Part shown: piece after piece, positions 52,354 to 61,600 of the stretch
Position numbering within the stretch: position 1 is the first letter of the stretch
How the letters are laid out: every line of letters starts with the position of its first letter
From: Symbiodinium sp. CCMP2592
Lineage: Eukaryota; Sar; Dinophyceae; Suessiales; Symbiodiniaceae
Length of the DNA stretch: 64,000 bases
Assembly (NCBI GenBank): GCA_905221615.1
Contig: CAJNDT010000933.1
Location: 48,372-112,371, forward strand
Direction: 5' to 3'
Translations under genes and position numbers: made by a program
The notes under the pieces: generated by a model
Database searches by the model: none
Seen by the model: the letters and a program-made list of their open reading frames with translations, nothing else
What the model was told of the DNA's origin: nothing

Positions 52354-52655
52354 TGTAGAAGCTGTGAGAGCTGATGCACTCCCGCAGAGCCTAGAAGGCT
52401 CAGATCTGAAGAGGGGTGACCCCTCATGTGACATGTCAGTCATGTATAGGCACAGTTCGACATGCCACTGTAGCAGACGATACCAGTCTAGAGGACGGAT
52501 GTGTTTGCCGCTGAGTGTGAAAGAGTTGTGCGTTGTAAGCCCATGGACCTCCAGCTCTGAATCTCCCGACGAGCCCAGAGCAGATCGTTGACGACATCTA
52601 TGGCTTCGCATTCTACGGAAAACCCCAACTCTCAGGATGCTCCTGAGGTTCAACA
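52354..52655 (+). repeat. Copia-3 5' LTR (302 bp), includes the GAG start codon
   Basis: Canonical TG...CA LTR. The polyprotein ATG (52,600) lies 56 bp before its end, so the LTR itself encodes about the first 18 residues. The 3' LTR has the same ATG at 63,569, which opens only a short frame into flanking DNA. Confidence 0.93.
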
Positions 52656-55600
52656 GGTTATGAGACGCCCAAACGCTACTGCTTCGCAAGATGATGGAGC
52701 AGATCAAGGACCTCGAATGATGAATGGCGTGGGCCCACCGTTGAGGGGGGGCCACGATATGGATGGAGAAGTGGTGGCAGCGACCCAGAGAGCCGCTACT
52801 ACGACCTCTCCTCCGATGATGGAAGGAGCTCAGGAAGCTGCGGCCGGGATCCCAGCCGCGGCCCCTGATCTGGGTCTTGGAGGGCCAGTGAGAGGGGCTC
52901 AATCACAGTCCTTGCCCACTCGCCTGCCATCTACACTTGAAGGCTCGGGAAGGCCTCAGACTGCAGTGGCAGCGGGACAACAGACCGGGCAACAGACCGG
53001 TATGCTGACTGGGATGCTGAGAGCAGTTCAGACCTTGCCAGCTACTGTGGAAGGCATGATGACCCGATCAACCGCTGGACGCTTCAGTCCAGGCCAACAC
53101 GACAGCGTGGAGTATGCTTCGGTGCGATCTATGGTAGAGGAAGTACCACCGGCACCGCCTTTGGAGCCGGAACTTCAGTTACCGCTGTTCGATGTGCCGA
53201 CCTTGATGAGAATGCAGCAGATGCAAGAAACTGCTCCTCTGTTGTATGCGGGATCTTCCCGGGACTCCGCTGGACTCCGGGTGGCTGACGGGATGGATCC
53301 AACCCTGTCCATGGGGCAGGAAGCTCCGAGGCCACCTTCGACGGCATCCAGTGAGCTTCAAGCGGAAGTGCGTAGGCAACTTAGTGAGTTGATGGCGGTT
53401 AGAGATGAAGAAAGTAGGCGTTTGCGTGCACAAGTTGAGGCGTTGTCAATGGAAAACCACGGCCTTCGAATGAGGGCCGAGTACGACGCTCAGGTAGCGA
53501 TGCATTCTTCTAGACCTACTCAAGGGGTTATGTCTGGGTTTCAGAGGTTAGGTTGGTTGGGAAGAGGATTGGGAACCTTGATGGGCCAAGCCAGACCTGA
53601 GCGAGCCTTGGATTTTGACGGCTCCCAGGCCTATCCGCCTCCTCCACCGCCTCCTCTGATAGCATCCTCTGGCCCTAGGCCTCAGCCCTCTCCTCGGGCA
53701 CTGCTAACCCAGGACCTCTTGATGAATGGGGCGCCGAGTGAAGCTCCTGTACCAATCCCTCCGCCACCAAGGACCCCTAGTTTTGGTTTAGGCTCGGTTC
53801 CTCAGCCCTCAACAATGATAACAGGGAGGTTGACTGATAATCAACAAGATCCTATGCAGCCTTCCCCGACGCTAGGAAACCCTATGCAGCCTTCCCCGAC
53901 GCTAGGAAACCCTGTGCAGCCTTCCCCGACGCTAGGAAACCCTGTGCAGCCTTCCCCGACGGTAGGAAACCCTATGCCGCCTACCCCGATGCTAGGAAAC
54001 CCTACGCAGTCGGTCCCGGGCCTTGGGAATCCAACTCAATCCCAGGCCTTCTTAAGCCCTTGCCCTAAAGACCCAGGAAGCAGCTGCCATAATCCAGGAG
54101 TAACCACACCTACGCTTGAAGGAGCCGGGACTGGCGCCGTCCCTGCGACGGCCGAGGCTCCGCTGTCTGTAGGCAACCAAGACCTAGACCCTATGACGAT
54201 AGTTCTTAGTGGAATGGCCCAGTTGCAAAGTGTGGTTAAGGAGATGGCTAGCCCTAAGGGTGATTCTAGGCCTGAGGTTATTAAGCCAGGGGTTGTAAGC
54301 CTCCCGGAACTCCCACCACATGGTCCGGAGTCCTGCCTGAGCTTTGCGGATTGGCTTCATGCTTCAAGACCGGCTTTGGCAGACATTTCGGATTCTTCGG
54401 AGGTTTTGTGGACCAAAACAGTTGAGGAGGCTCAGGAGTGGTACACGAAGTACTTGAAAATGGATCCGCTCTCCCGTCTAACAGCCAAACCTCGTCCATC
54501 TGAGGAGCTTGCACAGCCCAAGTGGTCGAGGGTTGCGAGACGCATTGAAACCATGATAATCACTGCGTCGCCTCAGGCAATCAAGGACGAGTTGAGCGCG
54601 TCGAGAACATCAGGACTTCTTCCCCTGCTCTGTCGTTTGTTTGTGATCTACGGGCCGGGCAGCTTGACAGAGCGCGAACTAGGGTTGAAGCATATTACCG
54701 ACCCCCCTGTGGGGAGTACCGTGCAGGAAGCTGTGGATCTGCTTAGAAAGTGGGGTCGCTGGTGCCGTCGTATGACGGAGCTCGGGGGCGTGTTGCCCGA
54801 CAGTTCCCTGCAGGTCCGTGCTCTTTCGAAGATCTGCCGAAACGTCCTCTCGCAATATCCCGAGGTAGCGTTTAGGATCAACTTAATCCGTGCTTCCCTG
54901 CAAGTAGACCTCACTCCGGATGACGATAAAGTCCAGAAACTGCATGCACAACTACTTGGGGAACTAGAAGCTATGGCCCATCGTGGAGATAAGGATAAGA
55001 CTCCGAAGGATTCTTCCGCTACACCGGCCAAGGTTAAGGGTGTTGAAGCTGGGACCAACTCAGTACCCCCACCTCCCAAGAAGCCTCCAAAGAGCCCTCC
55101 AAAGGGACCTCCGGGAGCGAAGTCAGCTGGCAACCTAGAAGCTGGCGCTTCGGTGAGGACTCCGTGTTCGTTCTATGCAGGCCATAACGGATGTAAGAAG
55201 GGAGCCGATTGTTCATATGAGCATGATTGGAACAGTTTTACGTCCGCTGAAAAGGCACAGCGTTGTAAGAACTGCGGAGGAAAGACCCATAAGTCCTCGG
55301 AGTGTCGGGCTGGAGCAAAGCAAGACGACGCCAGGGCTAAGAATAAGGCTAAGGCTCCAACCCCTAAGCATGGCCCGGGGTCAACTCCTAACCCTCCTCC
55401 GCCACCTGTGACCGGAGATCCGAGCCAACAGCAGATTAAGAGTATGCTGGCAGACGCGGCCCGAATGCTTCAGCAAGCGATGCCGAACCCTGTTCCAGCA
55501 CCGAGCGGCGCCCCGAGTGGCACCGTGACCAACCCTGTTCAGGCTCAGGTTGCTGAACCGTCGCCCAAGGCGAGTCCTGGGGCCACGGTCCAAGGCACCC

Positions 55601-58600
55601 CAATCACCCTTGCCTCCCTAAGCGCTCAGCTTGATACGCTCCGTGCAATGACTAGGGATCCAGAGGTGAAGGTTTGTCAGGCTCCGGTTTTCAGGGGGTA
55701 TGAGGAGAGTAAGGATAACCGGGATGTTCAGGGATCGAAGGAGTCCTCGCTGGAAGGGATACGAGCGCAGATTCAGGAGATGCGTCAGAAGGCCGATGAG
55801 TTTGAGGCAAGGATTTGCAAGGAAGGCAAGTCGGATTCTGATAAGGGAGTTGCTCTGTTGGACAGCGGGGCGACGCATGCGGTAATTCCATACCACACCC
55901 GCCTTCAAAACCTTGAGAAAGTCCCCGTCACCTTGGCAGGAGACGAGAAGCAGGAGTGGTTGAGAACCCAGGGCGGCACGTTGGTGGTGCCTCCGGACCC
56001 TGAATCCCCTAGCCATAAGCCCGTGCAGACCATCCTACCCCTTGGGGCTCTTGTCGAGTCCTTGGGGTGCCAGGTGCATTGGTCGAGGCGAAAGGGACTC
56101 CGAGTGATCCACCCAACTCTGGGCGTCTTGAACACTCGAATATCTGATAACACGTGTCCTTATGTGGCCGAGGACCAAGCGCTCAAGTTGATTTCGGAAC
56201 TTGAAGATCAGAGGTTGGAAAGGTTTAAGCAGAGAGTCCAGAACCTTGAGTGTCATTTGGAGTCGTATGACGCCCCTCCGGATCCAACCGGTTCCTTAGG
56301 GCGCTTTGCCACCACTGGCACCCGGTTTGACGCCCTTCGGGCTTTCCTCTCTCAGCCTTATCTTGCTGGCCTTCCTGAGGAGATAAAGGTTGCTCTGGCG
56401 GAGGAGGTCCCAACGAGCCATCCCGGGTCAGACCGTTCTCTGCTGAAGCTCCTTCCCTTGAAGCGAGCCGCCCGAAGATCTCTTCTGGATTCGACCAAGT
56501 GGGTTGTTCACCTATGTAGTGGCCCCGCCCGAGCGCAGGACCCCTTGAATGCATGGGCACTGCAAGGAGGGTTCACCTATCTTCAGGTTGATCTGATGCA
56601 ACCAGGAGGTAAGGGTTGGGACCTTTCCAAACAAGATGGCGTATGGAAGGTACTCCTGTGGGCTGCCTCTCAGGGACGTGTTGCTGCGGTGTTCTCCTCT
56701 CCACCATCTGCAAGGGCCGATGAAGCCCAGTTGTTCACGGTGCAGGCTATGCTGCTGTGGTCACTGGCTTCTGTAACCAGAGGATGTGGGGTTCCTTATG
56801 TGGCAGAGCATCAAGGGATTCTTGCTGAAGTGAGTTCGAGGTTCATGAAGTGGTCGGGAACCAAATGTGTTACGTTGAGTCAAGGGTCGCTTGGAGGTGA
56901 GTACTTGAGACCAACTTCCTTGATCACCAATTTGGATATCGGTTATTTGAGTACCCTAGATCCGAAGGGCAATCCTGCGACACCGCCAAGGGGACGGGAG
57001 TGGACCTATGGTCTTCGGGTAGAACTTGCAAAGGCTCTTGTAGGAAACCCTTCAGGACCGTCTTGCGAAGAGTTGGACCGTGTAATCGCTGAGCGCGGAG
57101 GGCTGATCCCTCCTAGCATTGACCCACGCACGGTTCCACCTGAGGACCTCCCAGGTCCGGTGCCCTCGACTGCGCAGGAACCTCCTCGCGTTCCGGATGA
57201 GGAGCTGGAGGCTATGCTCAGAGCATTTGAAGCTGAAAGTGTCATAAATTCTGATGATGAAGAAGCCCCGGATCTCCCGGAAGCAGAGCTTGATCCACCA
57301 CTCGTCCATTCAGGTGAAGTGAATGAGGGTGACCCGGACTCACCTGAACCCCCTCATGAAGCCTCGGATTCCGTGCCAAGTATGCCCAAGCTCACCAGCG
57401 CTGAAACCGAGGGTTGGAAAAGGCATCTCCGTAACGGACACCTACCCTATCGTAGGGACTGTCGTCAATGTGTGGAGGGTTCAGGCTTGGGCCCCTTTCA
57501 CAGGCGTATAAAGTTTCCGAGAAGCTTCGCTCTCTCAGTCGACTTGTTTGGCCCGGTTCCTTTGAAGGAGGTAGGTAGAGATGAGGGCTGTGTGACTGGG
57601 AAGCCGGTGCTGCGATACGGGCTTGTGGGTGCGTTTAGAGTCCCGTCATGCCTTGTGAATGCGCCTTCAGGAAAGAATGGTGTCTCTGACCTCTTCAGCA
57701 AACCCCCTATCCCTCCACAAGACAGCGAACTAGCAGATTACGAGCCGTCTGAGGAGGAGCCAGAGTTATTTCCGGAGCTCTTCGGTTCCCAGCGAGAACC
57801 CCCGAACCACTCACCGGTTCCCGTGGATTCTCCTGAGGTGAAGCATTCTGAGGCCGTGCCCAGTGGGCATGAACCATCTCTCCTTGATGAGGAGGATCTC
57901 CCGAGTGATCCCCAAGCGCTAACCAAGTTGATCAGTGAGCTGAGGGAACCTACCGACCAGGTGGTTCTCCGATACTTCATTCCACTCAAGACGAAGACAG
58001 GGGTTGAAGTTTCGGAAGCGCTACAGAAAATGATCTTAGAGATAAACCAAAGGTTTCCAATTCGAAGTCTACATCATGATCCGGGCACTGAGTTCGGATC
58101 AGCAGCCCTAAGCCGCTGGCTAGCCCAACATGCTATCCGAGTACAGCATTCGCTACCGACTGATAAGAAGGGCAATGGACTCTCAGAGCGTACCGTAGGT
58201 TGGGTCAAGTCGCGCATTCGTACGCTGCTCAATGCTGCTGCCCTCCCTGTGGGTTGGTGGCCACTAGCGGCCAGATGGGCTGTGGCTAAGCATAATTTGA
58301 TGATTTTGGGTGAGCCGGAGCTGCCAGCGTTTGGACAGCGCGTATTGCACCGCATTAAACGTCCGGCGGATGGAGCCAAGCAGTTGATGGATCGGTGGGT
58401 GGAAGCCCGTTATGGTGCACCACACCGCTCAATACCAACAGGCCATGTCTTGATTACTGATGCAGGCAACCTTGTGGCCTCTCGCGGGTTTAAGTCCGAG
58501 GTTATAGACCCGACCCAGCTTAAGGATCTTGAACTACCCATCCTTCAGGAAGAGGACTCTGCTGAGCCCCCCTTGAGTGAGGCTGTGGATGAGGCTGGAA

Positions 58601-61600
58601 GACCCCTGAGAAGGTTGAGGGAAAAGACTTCGGTAAGGTTTCTTGAATGTCTGGACTTCCCTACATCCGAGGAGCTTGCACATGGGTTTTTAATCCACCA
58701 GGACTGTAGCCTGGATGCTGTGCGCCGTGTGCTTAATGCCATTGCTCAGGAGGAGGACAGTACCGGAGACCGAAGAGGCATAGTTCAGGGAAGACAGATT
58801 TTGGGAGCGTACTGCCATGGAGGCATTCGAGGGGTAACCACCCTTACGAGGAGGAAGCCTTGGACAACCCGCTTCTTGAATCGTGCTCTTTCCCTTCGGC
58901 TGGGCCTAAGCTCAAATGAGGGCAAGCCGACGTGGTCCGCCTTGATGTTGATGACAGCCAGTGATGTGGATGTTCATCGTGATTGGAGGAATGAATGGGG
59001 AACGATGAATTATGCCATGCATGTTCCCGGTGAGGTTCATTTGTGGGTTGAACCAACGACCACCGAGGGTGCTAAGGGAGCCGTTCTCCCAACCCCGACT
59101 TGGGCCCCAGGTGAGACCCGAGTGCTCACTGAGATTCCAGTAAGCTTTAACCCTCGCAAGCACCATGCTGTACGCATGAGCCCGACATGGTTGTTGGTAG
59201 GGTACACCCCCTTAGGAACGAGTAAGCTTGATCAAGGGGAGTTGGTTTATTTGGATTCCTGTGAGTTCCCGTTGGAGTTGTTGAGCACGGAGCCTGGAGC
59301 GAAAGTGGTTAGGATTAGTGATTCCGAAGAACCGCCTGCCGGGTCTGAGGAGGAGCAAGAGGTGAGTGAGATCCAGGTGCAGTCTTCGGTGGCCTATCAG
59401 GTGAAGGTAGTGTCCACGAGTTCTGAGGATACTTCAGAATCCAGCATAAGTTCAGCTGAGCTGTCGAGGCAAATTGCTGAAGCCGAGAGTTGCATGTTGT
59501 CGTCCGACCTACAGCAGGACACTAACTCAACTATGATTGGTTGGGATTTTAGTGCTGGCAATCCTGGGGATGTTCCTCATGAGTATCTGGAGGGCCTAGA
59601 GCTTGACGCTTACCTCCGCGCTCGGGACGCAAGTCAGGCTTATCGCCAACTGAAGGCACTGGGAATTGAAGAGCCGAATGATCTTCAGTTTCTGTTTGTT
59701 GAAGATTTGGTTGAGCATGGGATCCCAGAGTGGCTTTCCAACCGAATCATGATAGACATACATCCTCCGGGCACTCGTAGGCCGGACAACCCGCAGAACT
59801 CTAGCCTTACGACGGGGGAGGTTCGAGTGTTTGATAAGGCACAGCGGCAGATCCCCTGGATCTTTCAGAATAGGACCTTAGGTGTTAGGTGCCCTGGACC
59901 GCCGTTGCCCAACCTGGGGATAAGACAACCTGATGCCTTGCAAAGGGGACGAGGAAATTCTCATGTAGCTGAGTCAAGCAGAAGGTGGGACGTTCCTTCG
60001 GAAGTGTCGAGTGAAGACCCAACGGATTCAACCCCATCACAGCCACGCTCAGGGAACCTGAGTTTCCCAGACCCTGTGCCCGAGGGTACTACTGCTTGTA
60101 CAGGGGGTAGTTGCTATAACCACGTTATGTATATGCAAGAGATGTGGGGTGATGATGAGTGGGTACCAAGTGCTGGAGCAGCTTCCTCCAGCTCCCAGGT
60201 GCCTACAGGTTCGCACGTTGATCAGAAGCCAGAGGAGCGCACTCTTAGTGAGGTGGTTTGCCCAGCTGAGCATGCACCGTCGGAAGAGTCTAGTGAAGAC
60301 CCGACGGATTCAACCCCATCACAGTCCTTGGATGTATATAGGTGTATGACGGTTCATCTTGCTGGTCCTTTGAGCGATGTAGATAGCTCCGTTGAGCAGT
60401 CAGGTGAGGCTCCTGAGTCAGAGCACCGTGTTACCACGAGTCCCCCAGTGACCATTGACGTACCAACCACGGATCCTTTGTTGAGTCTAGGTAGAAGGGG
60501 TCGCACCGTGCAGCCTGAACCATCCGTTCGACGAGTTGATGAAGGAGGGTTTACCTTGAACGTTGAAGACCTGCTATCCAGTTTGAAGGGCCCGTTGGAG
60601 GTGACACACAACGTATCGCCAGCTGAAGTTCGTCTGAATCTGGCAAAGTGGCGCCCCGCTGCGAAAGCCGAGCTGGATACCTTCGAAAAGATGAGTGTGA
60701 TACGAAGGTTTTACGGTGATGAAGCCCGTGCCATTCTCCGAGATCCGAAATATGAAGTTATTCCTGGGAAACCTGTATGTACGGTGAAACCTGGTGAGCC
60801 TTACAAAAGAAAGTTCAGAATCGTGTCATGTGGGAATTTCGCGAAGACCACAGCTGAGTCTCAGCTCTATGCTGGTGGAGCCGGCGCGGAGTCTCTGAGG
60901 GCATTGCTGGTACACTCGGCCCGACGCGGCCGTCGTGCATTTGGTCTTGACGTGAAGTCAGCGTTTCTCCTGGCTTCGATTCCAGAGGGAGTAACGAAGC
61001 GTTATGCGATGCGCCCGCCACGTCTCTTGATCGAGCTTGAGCTGGCGCGGGAGGACGAGGTTTGGATCATAGACCGGGCGCTCTATGGATTTAGAGAAAG
61101 CCCGCGCTGGTGGTCACTGTTCAGAGACGATTTCCTGGCTAAGGCAAAGTGGAGTACCGAGCTGGGTGAAGTCACGCTTGAGCAGTTCTCGTCTGAAGGT
61201 AATGTTTGGCGCATGAGGCACGAGAGCGGCTACTGTATTGGACACTTGTTGGTATATGTGGACGATATGCTACTGTTGACAGAGCCAGAAGTGGCGCAAT
61301 CGTTCATTGGCTGGCTAAGGCAATCCTGGGAGTGCACAGGTCTGAAAGAGGCGACCTCATCAGATCCACTGCGTTTCCTTGGGGTGGACATTTATGCAGA
61401 GCTGAATGACACCGGCGACCTTATTGGATACAGCCTAGCACAGGAGTCCTACATAGCAGAGCTGTTGCGAAATCATGAAGTGAAGCCCAGCTCAAGGGCT
61501 ACAGCGCCAGTTCCTAAGGAGTGGGTGCGTGAAGTTCCACCTGAGGAACAGTTCTCAGAAGGTGAGTTGCGAGCATCGCAGCGCATCACTGGTGAGCTGC

